Of a stretch of DNA of 64,000 nt, positions 55,192-63,772 are shown in pieces. The translations under genes were made by a program, and so were the position numbers. The notes under the pieces were generated by a model, which did not search any database, was not told the origin of the DNA, and worked only from the letters and a program-made list of their open reading frames with translations. This DNA is from Pseudomonadota bacterium (GTDB lineage: Bacteria; Pseudomonadota; Gammaproteobacteria; Steroidobacterales; JBCBZW01): positions 124,001 to 188,000 of the forward strand of contig JBCBZW010000001.1 in assembly GCA_039815145.1 (NCBI GenBank), read 5' to 3'. Every line of letters begins with the position of its first letter. The stretch's first letter is position 1.

Positions 55192-55235
55192 TGTAATCTT
55201 TTCGTGTCACCACAGAATGTCACGTAAGATAGACA
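55192..55235. promoter_or_regulatory. Tandem PpsR/CrtJ-like boxes between crtE and crtC
   Basis: Three TGT half-sites begin at 55192, 55205 and 55218, exactly 13 bases apart. The third forms a perfect TGT-N12-ACA (55218-55235) ending one base before the crtC ATG; the first two are TGT-N12-TCA near-matches. The cluster sits in the divergent crtE/crtC control region. Confidence 0.6.
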
Positions 55236-55236
55236 C

Positions 55237-56289
55237 ATGGCTAAACTCACGTCAACGGCCCCTTTGCCCCTCTCGCCGGCAGCGGCCGCTCCCGCAGACC
55301 GTTCGGCCGCCACCGACACCTTCCGCTGGCACGACGCGCGCGCCCACCAACAGGCCGACTGGCATTGTTTTGATGCACCGCTGCAAAACGATGGCTATCG
55401 CTGGTGGTATGTGGACGCGCTCAGCGAGGACGGGCGCTCGGGGCTAACGTTGATCGCAATGCTCGGCAGCGTGTTCTCCCCCTACTACGCTGGCGCGCGA
55501 CGCCGCGGACCCACCGATCCGCTCAACCACACGGCGCTCAACGTAGCCCTCTACGGCCCGCCGGCGCCCCGCTGGGCGCTTACCGAACGCGGCCGAGAGG
55601 CCGTCGAGCGCACACCCTCGCGCCTCGCCTTCGCCAACAGCGGCCTCGAGTGGGACGGTGACTGCCTGCGCGTGCGTATCGACGAACGCACGGCGCCCCT
55701 CGGCCGTCGGGTACGCGGTGAGGTCCGCATCACGCCGCGCGTGATCACGGACACGCTGATTGAACTCAGCCCGGCCGGGAACCACTGCTGGTGGCCCATC
55801 GCGCCCTATTGCGATGTCGAGCTACGCATCGACGAGCCGCAGGTGCGTTGGACCGGCACCGGATACCTCGATTCGAATTTTGGCGACGCGCCGCTGGAGC
55901 AGCACTTTCGGCGCTGGGATTGGTGCCGCGCCGCGACCGGCGTCGACGAGGCGTGCGTGCAGTACAACGTGGAACGTCGCGACGGCAGCCGCCCGGTGCT
56001 CGCCGCTCAGGTGCGAGCGGATGGCGACGTCCGCCCTCTCCCCGTGCTACCCACCGCCGAGGCCAGACGCGGCATCTGGGGCGTCCAGCGCAGCACGCGC
56101 GCGGACGCGGGCACGCGCCCGCTAGTGCGCGACGTTCTCGAGGACACCCCCTTCTACACCCGTTCGGTGCTCGATACGCACCTCTACGGGCAACGGCTCG
56201 AGGCAGTTCACGAGAGTCTCGACCTGGATCGGTTCAGCGCGCGCTGGGTGCAGACGCTGATTCCCTTCCGCAATCCTCGACGCGCCTGA
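55237..56289 (+). CDS. crtC: Carotenoid 1,2-hydratase CrtC
   Basis: CrtC adds water to the end double bond of neurosporene or lycopene. The 350-residue protein has SVFSPYYAGARRRGPTDPLNH, WALTERGREAVER, HCWWPIAPYCDVEL and GYLDSNFGDAPLEQHF blocks typical of the family. It stands alone on the plus strand, divergent from crtE, which differs from clusters where crtC sits with crtD or crtI. Confidence 0.94.
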   Translation: MAKLTSTAPLPLSPAAAAPADRSAATDTFRWHDARAHQQADWHCFDAPLQNDGYRWWYVDALSEDGRSGLTLIAMLGSVFSPYYAGARRRGPTDPLNHTALNVALYGPPAPRWALTERGREAVERTPSRLAFANSGLEWDGDCLRVRIDERTAPLGRRVRGEVRITPRVITDTLIELSPAGNHCWWPIAPYCDVELRIDEPQVRWTGTGYLDSNFGDAPLEQHFRRWDWCRAATGVDEACVQYNVERRDGSRPVLAAQVRADGDVRPLPVLPTAEARRGIWGVQRSTRADAGTRPLVRDVLEDTPFYTRSVLDTHLYGQRLEAVHESLDLDRFSARWVQTLIPFRNPRRA

Positions 56290-56294
56290 CGGCC

Positions 56295-56447
56295 TCAGTT
56301 CCCCTCGCGTTCTCGCTCCCTGCGCCTGCGCTCGGCGAGTGTGCGGCGATCGCGCTCGAGCGATCGCAGGTCCCAGAGAATGAAGCCGATCACGAACCCA
56401 CCCACCATCAGGAGTTCGATCAGGATGATGGGAACGTTGTTATCGAT
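56295..56447 (-). CDS. Probable small membrane protein after crtB, unusual start
   Basis: Directly after and in frame with the crtB stop there is an open frame. From an ATC at 56447 it would give 50 residues: one membrane helix (VPIILIELLMVGGFVIGFILW) then a strongly charged tail rich in R and E. The only ATG, at 56408, would cut the helix in half (37 residues). No ATG or GTG precedes the helix, so the start may be ATC or CTG, or it is read through from crtB. It ends 5 bases from crtC. Presence as a real gene is uncertain. Confidence 0.4.
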   Translation of the reverse strand: MDNNVPIILIELLMVGGFVIGFILWDLRSLERDRRTLAERRRREREREGN

Positions 56448-56468
56448 GGGCGCGACCTGGCTTAGGGG

Positions 56469-57611
56469 TCAGGTAGGCGGCTGCGGCTGCGCCGAGAACC
56501 CCGGTTCGCTCGCGGCTGGCGCTGGCCCCAGGCCACGCTCTCGCCGCTCCAGGCGCGAGAATAGATCGATCATCCAGGCGAAGCCCCGCGTGTCGGCGTC
56601 GATATCCGCCAGGAGCTGACCGTAGGTCGTGCGCGCCGCCACCTCGGGCTGACTCGGATGCACGGCGGCCACGAGGAAGTGGGTCTCGTTCAAGGCGGGC
56701 GCATTGAGACGGGTCGGTGCAGGGTGAACGGTCGCCGCCATCGCTCGCTCCACGAGGGCCAGCTTGCGGCGCCAGGAGACCACCGCCCGATGCCCCACCG
56801 AGTCCAGCCCGTCGCGCTCGAGTTGACGACCGATCTCGGCGTAGATCAACCGCGCCGCGTGAATGCCCGGACGACACAGTAGCGGCAATTTGCCGATCCC
56901 CGTACTCGCCCGTCGGTAGAGGCGCTCCGCCGCCCTGAGCAGGCGTGTCACGACTTCGCCCAGGGCGGGCGTGTATACCGGGTCCTTAAGAAACTCCTCG
57001 GGATCGATACCGGCCTCGACCATCCAGGTGCGAGGTAGGTAGAGACGGCCGTTGCGCGCATCCTCTCCGACGTCACGGCAGATGTTCGTGAGTTGCATCG
57101 CCGCCCCCAGATCACAGGCGCGCGCTAGTACGGCCGCTTCGCGTCGGCCCATGACGAGCGTCATCATCGCGCCCACGGCACCGGCCACGCGGGCGGCGTA
57201 GCCCATCAGATCCGACAGATCGTCGTACTCACGACCTTCCACGTCCCAGGCGAAGCCCTCGAGCAACGCCTCGGGCAGCGCCATCGGAATCTGCCTCGTG
57301 CGCGCGACATCCGTGAACGCACGGTCCGCCGGGTGGTCCGCGGGGTCGCCTGCATAGATGCGCTGCAGGCGATCGGTAATCTCTGCCAAACCTGCCGCAG
57401 AATCGCCGATGTCCACGGCGTCATCGGCGACGCGGCAGAACGCGTAGAGGGAGCAGGCAGGTTGGGCTATCGAAGACGGTAGGAGGAAGCTTGCGGCGTA
57501 GAAGGATCGCGATCCGCCACGCAACAGCTCGCGGCATGCGCGCAGATCGTCCGCGCTCGCATTGGCGACATCCGAGGCTGGCGGCAACGTCACAAGGTCG
57601 GACACGGTCAC
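56469..57611 (-). CDS. crtB: Phytoene synthase CrtB
   Basis: CrtB condenses two GGPP molecules to phytoene. The 380-residue protein has the first aspartate motif DDAVD (63-67) and the second NICRDVGEDARNGRLYLP (D180/D184). The start is a GTG overlapping the puhE stop as GTGA, so crtB is coupled to the puh operon rather than placed beside crtI as in many clusters. Confidence 0.95.
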   Translation of the reverse strand: MTVSDLVTLPPASDVANASADDLRACRELLRGGSRSFYAASFLLPSSIAQPACSLYAFCRVADDAVDIGDSAAGLAEITDRLQRIYAGDPADHPADRAFTDVARTRQIPMALPEALLEGFAWDVEGREYDDLSDLMGYAARVAGAVGAMMTLVMGRREAAVLARACDLGAAMQLTNICRDVGEDARNGRLYLPRTWMVEAGIDPEEFLKDPVYTPALGEVVTRLLRAAERLYRRASTGIGKLPLLCRPGIHAARLIYAEIGRQLERDGLDSVGHRAVVSWRRKLALVERAMAATVHPAPTRLNAPALNETHFLVAAVHPSQPEVAARTTYGQLLADIDADTRGFAWMIDLFSRLERRERGLGPAPAASEPGFSAQPQPPT

Positions 57612-58438
57612 GGCTTACTCCCACTACTGATCACTAGCGGCGCCCCGGCAGCGAGACGTGCGCGACGCTCTGCCTCGGTCTCGGTGAACCACTTCCAAAG
57701 CACAGCGCTGCGCAGGGGCAGCATGAGCATCCAGTGCTCGACGATGGCCAGCAGCAGCATGGCGAACACCAAGGCCGAGGCGCTGCGAACGAACACGTCA
57801 TCCGCGCCGATCGCGCGGACCAGAATCACCCCGGCCACCACCGACGAGACGGTCACAGACCAAGGGAACAGCCAGTTGAAACGCCGCCGGTTGAGGTAGC
57901 TGACCAGGAACTGGAGGTGTTCTGGAAACCAGTCTTCGTTGAAGTTGCGCACGCCCAGGAACATGTTCAGTTTTGCGCTCCAACGCATCGCCCACAGCAC
58001 CAGGTACACCCAGAGCGCCACGCGATTGGGCTGGCCCCAGGTCAGCAACACCAAGGTCAGCCCGCAGGCGATCACCGCCAACTCGTGGTAGAGGCTCGTG
58101 CCTATCGCCAATCGGAACCGCTTCAGCGGTGCCGCGCCCAATGGGCACGCTCTCTTCTGGGGGCCGGTGAGGAATCCGGTCAGGTAGCTCAACTCATGCC
58201 AAGCCCAGACCGCCACTCCGAAGACGAAGGACAGGTAGGCATCGCCAGGACTGCGTGCGTAGGGGCTGATCCACTGTGCCCCGTAGAGCGCGGCTACCAG
58301 CAGCACGCCCATCGCCCCCATGCTCCAGACGTAGGTGCGCTGTGGCGATCGCACGAGCACCAGCAGCACACCGGTGCTCGTCCACCAGAGCATCAAGGCG
58401 AAGAGCGGCGGCAGCAGAACCTCAGCCATCCCGGGCAC
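57608..58438 (-). CDS. puhE: Photosynthetic complex assembly protein PuhE
   Basis: PuhE (orf292 type) is a polytopic membrane protein of 276 residues with about seven hydrophobic segments. It has HELSYLTGFLTGPQK and LNMFLGVRNFNEDWFPEHL typical of the family. Mutants elsewhere have altered assembly of the photosystem. It lies 12 bases after acsF and is coupled to crtB. Confidence 0.93.
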   Translation of the reverse strand: MPGMAEVLLPPLFALMLWWTSTGVLLVLVRSPQRTYVWSMGAMGVLLVAALYGAQWISPYARSPGDAYLSFVFGVAVWAWHELSYLTGFLTGPQKRACPLGAAPLKRFRLAIGTSLYHELAVIACGLTLVLLTWGQPNRVALWVYLVLWAMRWSAKLNMFLGVRNFNEDWFPEHLQFLVSYLNRRRFNWLFPWSVTVSSVVAGVILVRAIGADDVFVRSASALVFAMLLLAIVEHWMLMLPLRSAVLWKWFTETEAERRARLAAGAPLVISSGSKP

Positions 58439-58450
58439 CCGAGTCGATCG

Positions 58451-59515
58451 CTACCAGCTCGGCGCCATGCGCACGTTCTCAGGCAATTCGTTGCTCTGGG
58501 GCGGCAGCAGATAGAGGCTCAGGAACTGACGACCGATGGCGAGATTCACGCTGAGGCGCTGGAAGGCGACACCGATGCCCTTCTTGCCCGCCAAGGCTTC
58601 GCGCTTGCGCGAGAGATTGCAGAGACGATCGAGGCCGGGGTAGAACTTCGGATGCTCCAGATCGAGGGTAATCGGGAACACCTGCTTGGAGATCTCGGTG
58701 GTGATGTGCAGGACCTGCTTATCGTAGTCCGTCACATCGAAGCCCATCGCCTGGTGCAACACCGGACGCGCGTGGTCGCGCACGTACATGGTGGCGAACA
58801 CGGCCAGGAGGAAGAAGCGAATCCAGAGCTTGTTGCCGCCCTCCATGAGCTTGGGCTCGTTGCGCATCAACAGCGCGAAGGCCTCGCCATGGCGGAACTC
58901 GTCATTACACCACCGCTGAAACCAGCGGAAGATCGGGTGGAAGCGCAACTCAGGATGGCGCTCGAACTGGCGGTAGATACTGATGTAGCGCGCGTAGCCG
59001 ATCTTCTCCGAGAGATAAGTGGCGTAGTAGATAAACTTCGGCCGGAAGAAGGTGTACTTCTTCTCGCGGCGCAAGAACCCGAGGTCCACGGCGATGCCGA
59101 AGTCCTTTAAGGACTGGTTGATGAAGCCTGCGTGGCGCGATTCATCGCGCGCCATGTAGCCCATCAGCTTCTGGATGTCCTCGTTCTTCACCGCTTTCTT
59201 GATGTCGGAGTACAACACGCACCCCGAGAACTCGGAGGTAACCGAGCTGATCAGGAAATCCACAAACTCCTTGCGCAGGTCTTCGGGCAGTTCCTGGATC
59301 TCGCTGGCGAACTGCTCATCGCGCTGGAAGTGATCCTTGTTGTTGTCCGACTCGAACTCGGCCATCAGCCGATCCCACTCCGCGCGCACGCCGCTCACAT
59401 CGATCTTGTCCATGGCGTCGAAGTCGGTGGTGTAGAACCTCGGCGATAGCAAGGTCTCTTCGTGCGCTCGCTGGGTAGATTCATTCGGCTGACGGGCAGC
59501 CATCGTGCTAGCCAT
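58451..59515 (-). CDS. acsF: Mg-protoporphyrin IX monomethyl ester oxidative cyclase
   Basis: AcsF is the oxygen-dependent di-iron cyclase that forms ring E. The 354-residue protein has two iron motifs, DESRH (124-128) and DEFRH (205-209). No anaerobic bchE is in view, which fits aerobic pigment synthesis. It lies between puhC and puhE in the puh operon. Confidence 0.97.
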   Translation of the reverse strand: MASTMAARQPNESTQRAHEETLLSPRFYTTDFDAMDKIDVSGVRAEWDRLMAEFESDNNKDHFQRDEQFASEIQELPEDLRKEFVDFLISSVTSEFSGCVLYSDIKKAVKNEDIQKLMGYMARDESRHAGFINQSLKDFGIAVDLGFLRREKKYTFFRPKFIYYATYLSEKIGYARYISIYRQFERHPELRFHPIFRWFQRWCNDEFRHGEAFALLMRNEPKLMEGGNKLWIRFFLLAVFATMYVRDHARPVLHQAMGFDVTDYDKQVLHITTEISKQVFPITLDLEHPKFYPGLDRLCNLSRKREALAGKKGIGVAFQRLSVNLAIGRQFLSLYLLPPQSNELPENVRMAPSW

Positions 59516-59567
59516 GAGGATTCTCCTGAGGTCTCATGTCGTATGCCGTCATCGCCTGCGCCATGCG

Positions 59568-60107
59568 CTAGTGCGAATCGGCGATAGTTACCGCGTAAGG
59601 GGTGTCGGAATCAGTCACTCCGCCAGCGCCTGGTCCGTTGGACGCAAGCAAGCTGGCGAAAGCTTCGAGATTGGTTTGGCCGAAGGCGCGCAGGTCGTAG
59701 TCCACGCCGCTCGCCGTGTCGCGAAGCACGACGGCGCCATCCTCCCGCGCCTGCAGCAGCACGGGGGCATCGCCGTCCACGCCGCGCACCTGACGTTCGC
59801 GTGTGATCACCCGCAGCGTGCCGCGGATGAACGAGGCCTTACCCGGCGCGGCGCGGCGCAGCAGTTCATCGCTGCTGGCGTCGTAGATGAGCAGGGTGTC
59901 GTCTAAGGTGCGCTCGAAACGCAACGCTCGCGACTCGGTGACCACCAGGTTGGGGTCGAGCACAGCGGGTTGCCCGGAGCGGGTGCTCCAGCTGACGGCG
60001 AACACGAGCGCGCCCATGCCCAGCAAGAGGGTCATTAGCACGGCGCGCGCGCGCTTAGCTCGACGGCGATAGTCGGGTGAGGTGCGATCCATGGACTCGT
60101 CGTTCAT
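59568..60107 (-). CDS. puhC: Photosynthetic complex assembly protein PuhC
   Basis: A 179-residue PuhC protein with one N-terminal membrane helix (about residues 20-42) and a periplasmic domain. It has the family pattern SRALRFERTLDDTLLIYDA. It starts 5 bases after the puhB stop and aids LH1/reaction-centre assembly. The frame is open further upstream but overlaps puhB. Confidence 0.92.
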   Translation of the reverse strand: MNDESMDRTSPDYRRRAKRARAVLMTLLLGMGALVFAVSWSTRSGQPAVLDPNLVVTESRALRFERTLDDTLLIYDASSDELLRRAAPGKASFIRGTLRVITRERQVRGVDGDAPVLLQAREDGAVVLRDTASGVDYDLRAFGQTNLEAFASLLASNGPGAGGVTDSDTPYAVTIADSH

Positions 60108-60112
60108 AGGAG

Positions 60113-60784
60113 CTACACCGCCGCCGGCGATGCCCCCGTGCCGGCCGGGACGAAGGTGGGCGCGACGGGTGTCTCCGCACGCGCTGCCCTCGAAAGACTC
60201 GCCTGCAGGGCATCGGACAGGACGGTCGCCGCCTGTTTCGCATCGGGCAGTGCTCGCAACATGGGCTGCGGCTGAAGCAGCTTGCCGGGCCGAGCGAAGG
60301 GCCAGAGCATCAGATAGCCGATGCGATCCTCCTCCGGCAGCTCGAGACACACATCCCCCGCTCGCCCTCGGCCGCGGCAACGCAGGGATGCCGAACGAAT
60401 CAGCCCGAAGGGCAGGTTCCAGGTTTTGGGAAGGGTGAGACCGTAACGCACCACCACGCGCCGATTGGTGATGGAGAAGACCGTCGAGTTGGCCATCAAG
60501 GCGGCGTAGGCGACCAGTGCGCCGATCAACAGCGCGCCCATGAGCACCACGATCCCTGCGCCCATCACCACGGCCATCGGCGCGAGACCATCGCTGATGC
60601 CCACCAGGACGCGCCACACCGCAAAGGCCAGGAAGTAGCCTATCAGCACCCGTAGGTGGAAGACGTCACGCGCCAGCAACCATGCATCGGGGCTGCCCTG
60701 CCATAGCAAGGCTTCCCCTGGCGGCAGAGGACCCGGGAGCCCGCGAACGGGCTCGTGGTCGTGCTCGCCAAGGAACTCACTCAC
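60113..60784 (-). CDS. puhB: Photosynthetic complex assembly protein PuhB
   Basis: A 223-residue PuhB protein with two or three membrane helices (about residues 40-100) and a PH-like domain (NSTVFSITNRRVVVRYGLTLPKTWNLPF). It opens with EPVRGLPGPLPPGEALLWQG, conserved in the family. It starts with a GTG overlapping the puhA stop and is needed for reaction-centre assembly. Confidence 0.94.
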   Translation of the reverse strand: MSEFLGEHDHEPVRGLPGPLPPGEALLWQGSPDAWLLARDVFHLRVLIGYFLAFAVWRVLVGISDGLAPMAVVMGAGIVVLMGALLIGALVAYAALMANSTVFSITNRRVVVRYGLTLPKTWNLPFGLIRSASLRCRGRGRAGDVCLELPEEDRIGYLMLWPFARPGKLLQPQPMLRALPDAKQAATVLSDALQASLSRAARAETPVAPTFVPAGTGASPAAV

Positions 60785-61557
60785 AGCAGCGGCTCCATCC
60801 GAGCTGCCTTGGCGTAGAGCTTGCCACCGCCGAAGTAGCCGACAATCTTGTCTTCCTCCAGACGCGTCACGATGTCCGGATTCTTGCTCACCGGCACCTG
60901 AGCGAACTGATCGGCAGTGATCGAGCTCACGAGAATCCGACCGCGGCCGAAGTCAACGCGCGAGAAGTTCATCGGCAGCAACACATTGCGCTCCCACCCG
61001 GGAATGTCCACCTCGAGGTAGCGGATGAGCTGCTCTTCCGTATCGACCCAGAGCTCACTGACCGTGCCAGCGACCTTGTCGTCGGCGCCGATCACCTGCA
61101 TCCCGCGCGGATCAGGATCGCTCTCGGCCACCACGAACTCCGGAGCCGTGCGAATCGGCATCACCTTGGGTCGATGCTCGTGGGTCATGTCCGGCTCATC
61201 GTCGCGCTCCGCCCAGGAGGCAGGCCCGACGCCATCGACCATCGGATTGCCAGTAGGATCGAATGGCGCTCCCGGCCATGCGTGCGCGGGGGTCAGCGCC
61301 AACTCGCGCTGGTCGCCGTTGTCACCGGGATAGGACACGGTGCGCCCGTCGTGCAGCAGGTAGTCCTTCGCAGGCGGCATCAGCGGCCAACCCTCTGCGG
61401 TGCGGTCTAGGGAGTTGGGCAAGGGGCCATCCTCCTCCAGAGGAAAGCCTTCGCGCTTGCTTTCCGCCTGCAGATAGATGACCAGGGCAGCGAAGAAGCC
61501 CCAGAACAGATATAGCACCATTTGCGCAACGTCGATGTAGCCGGTGATAGCACCCAT
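60781..61557 (-). CDS. puhA: Photosynthetic reaction-centre H subunit
   Basis: The H subunit, 258 residues with one membrane helix (ITGYIDVAQMVLYLFWGFFAALVIY) and a cytoplasmic PRC-barrel domain. It caps the LM core on the cytoplasmic side. Its stop overlaps puhB. It follows lhaA by about 30 bases. Confidence 0.97.
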   Translation of the reverse strand: MGAITGYIDVAQMVLYLFWGFFAALVIYLQAESKREGFPLEEDGPLPNSLDRTAEGWPLMPPAKDYLLHDGRTVSYPGDNGDQRELALTPAHAWPGAPFDPTGNPMVDGVGPASWAERDDEPDMTHEHRPKVMPIRTAPEFVVAESDPDPRGMQVIGADDKVAGTVSELWVDTEEQLIRYLEVDIPGWERNVLLPMNFSRVDFGRGRILVSSITADQFAQVPVSKNPDIVTRLEEDKIVGYFGGGKLYAKAARMEPLL

Positions 61558-61587
61558 TGACTTTGTCCTCTCCTACTAAAGCATTAC

Positions 61588-63030
61588 CTAGCTGGGAAAC
61601 TCGGCCAGCCCAAACTCCCCACGCTCTTCTTTGAGGTCCCTATCCGATGCACTCGCACTGCGCACGAGCGGTCCGATGGCAGCCATCGTCATGAAGAGCA
61701 ACGCGATCTCGATGTGGTACACCACGCTGTAGCCGGTCGCCTGCATGGCCAGCGCGGGTCCGAGCGCGCCATCCACGGCCAGGCTGCCGATGACGTCGCG
61801 CAGGCCGCCGCCGAGGGCGACGCCGAGGCCCGCCGCCGTAGCTTGGACGGCGCCCCAGGCCCCCAGCGCGAGGCCGCTCGCCCCATCGCGGGCGAGGCCC
61901 ATCGCGGCCACCAGCGTGCCGACGCCAAACAGCCCACCGCCGAACCCGATCAGCGCCGTGCCCGAGCGGAAGAGGATCGGCAACTGGAAGGGCTCTGCGA
62001 AGATGACGGCAGAAAACCCGATCACGCCGACGAGCGTGCCGGTGGCGGCGAGGCGACAGGGATCGGTACCGCGACCCATCTCGCGCGCGGCCCACCCCAG
62101 GGCGACCAGCGTGCCGCAGGCCAAGATCGCCGTTAGGCTGGTAGTTTGCGCGACGCTCAAGCCCAGGATCTGAGCGCCGTACGGCTCGAGCAGGATGTCC
62201 TGCATGCTGAACCCGACGGTGCCCAGACCGACCACCACCAGGAGCCGCGTGGAGCGACCGCTGGCCACAAAGCTACGCCAGGCGGAAGCGAAACCCGGGC
62301 GCGGCGCGCTGCGGGCGCGGGCGCGGACCGGGTCGCGCGCCTCCTGCTTCCCCAGGGCCACCGTGTTGAGCACTAGCGAGAGCACCGCAGCGCCCTGGAT
62401 CACCCGAATGAGTTTGACCTGACTGAAGTCCGTGAGCAGCGCACCGAAGGCGAGGGAGCTCCCCACCATACCTACCAGCAGCATCACGTAGAGCAGCGCG
62501 ACCACTCGGGGCCGGGATTCCTCCGGCGCCAGGTCGTTGGCCAGCGCGAGACCAGCCGTTTGCGATGTGTGCAGACCCGCGCCGACGAGCAGGAAGGCCA
62601 GGGCGGCGCCCAGTTGCCCCACCACCGCAGGCCCCGTGCTGTCGCCCGAGAGCAGGATCAGTGCGAAGGGCATGATGGCCAAACCACCGAACTGCAGCAG
62701 GGTGCCCATCCAGATGTACGGCACACGCCGCCAGCCGAGGACCGATCGGTGATGGTCGGAACGGAAGCCGATCAACGCACGCAGGGGCGCGAACACCAGG
62801 GGAATCGAGATCATCAAGGACACGAGCCAGGTCGGTACGCCCAACTCGACGATCATCACTCGGTTCAGCGTGCCGTTGAGCAAGACGAAGGCGAGGCCGG
62901 CCGTCACCTGGAACAGGGACAGGCGCAGCAAGCGCCCCAGGGGAAGTTCGTCCGACGCCGCGTCAGCGAACGGCAGGAGGCCGGGGCCTATCTGGAAGCC
63001 GCGACCGAATCTCGCCTCGTGGTGCCTCAT
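61588..63030 (-). CDS. lhaA: LH1 assembly protein LhaA (PucC family)
   Basis: A 480-residue MFS-like protein with about twelve membrane segments, family PucC/LhaA, needed for LH1 assembly. It has LRLSLFQVTAGLAFVLLNGTLNR and PLRALIGFRSDHHRS. The ATG at 63030 overlaps the bchM stop (ATGA). Confidence 0.95.
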   Translation of the reverse strand: MRHHEARFGRGFQIGPGLLPFADAASDELPLGRLLRLSLFQVTAGLAFVLLNGTLNRVMIVELGVPTWLVSLMISIPLVFAPLRALIGFRSDHHRSVLGWRRVPYIWMGTLLQFGGLAIMPFALILLSGDSTGPAVVGQLGAALAFLLVGAGLHTSQTAGLALANDLAPEESRPRVVALLYVMLLVGMVGSSLAFGALLTDFSQVKLIRVIQGAAVLSLVLNTVALGKQEARDPVRARARSAPRPGFASAWRSFVASGRSTRLLVVVGLGTVGFSMQDILLEPYGAQILGLSVAQTTSLTAILACGTLVALGWAAREMGRGTDPCRLAATGTLVGVIGFSAVIFAEPFQLPILFRSGTALIGFGGGLFGVGTLVAAMGLARDGASGLALGAWGAVQATAAGLGVALGGGLRDVIGSLAVDGALGPALAMQATGYSVVYHIEIALLFMTMAAIGPLVRSASASDRDLKEERGEFGLAEFPS

Positions 63031-63728
63031 GACCGACGCAACTCCATCGCTTGAGAAGTGTAGAACCCGCTGCTGATCCGCCGCGTGTTGGCCACCTGCC
63101 AATCGCCGAGGATGCCGCTGCGCTCGATGAGCCGACGCAGATTTGCCTCGCTTACCGGCTCGATCGCCGGCGCCCGGTCGCCGCGAGGGAACAGTCGCCC
63201 GACCGTGTGCATCGCCGCCAGAGCGGCCGTTTTGGGGGCGAAGGTAATCACCATGGAGCGACGCACCCGCGGCGCCAGGCGCTCGAGGGCGTTGACGATA
63301 TCCGGCGCTCGGTAGTGGATCAGCGAGTCCATGCACACCACGTGATCGAACTCGCCCAGGCCCTCGTCGAGCATGTCACCGGTGCGGAACTCGATGCTGC
63401 CGGGCAGATCCCGTGGTCGCCGCTCGTCAGCCAGTTGCACCAAGGTCGGCGACAGGTCGATCGCCGTAACCTCGGCACCGCGGGCGGCGGCGGCGACCGA
63501 GAGGGCGCCCGTGCCACACCCGGCATCCAGAATCCGCGCACTGCCCAGTTGCAGCGGCAACCACGCGAGCAATTGCTCACGCATGGCGTCACGGCCTGCA
63601 CGCACGGTCGCGCGCACCCCCGACACGGGTGCATCGGACGTGAGCTTGGCCCACGCATCGGCTGCAGTCCGATCGAAGTACTCTTCGAGTTCCCCGCGCC
63701 GTTGCTGATAAGTGGTAGAGCCAGCCAT
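63027..63728 (-). CDS. bchM: Mg-protoporphyrin IX methyltransferase BchM
   Basis: BchM methylates the ring C propionate of Mg-protoporphyrin IX with SAM, just before the AcsF step. The 233-residue protein has the SAM loop ILDAGCGTGALSVAAA, TAIDLSPTLVQLA and VVCMDSLIHY. It lies between bchL and lhaA and is coupled to lhaA. Confidence 0.95.
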   Translation of the reverse strand: MAGSTTYQQRRGELEEYFDRTAADAWAKLTSDAPVSGVRATVRAGRDAMREQLLAWLPLQLGSARILDAGCGTGALSVAAAARGAEVTAIDLSPTLVQLADERRPRDLPGSIEFRTGDMLDEGLGEFDHVVCMDSLIHYRAPDIVNALERLAPRVRRSMVITFAPKTAALAAMHTVGRLFPRGDRAPAIEPVSEANLRRLIERSGILGDWQVANTRRISSGFYTSQAMELRRS

Positions 63729-63772
63729 CGTCTACATCCTCTCCTAAGCCAGGGCCTCGAGGACCCCTAGCT

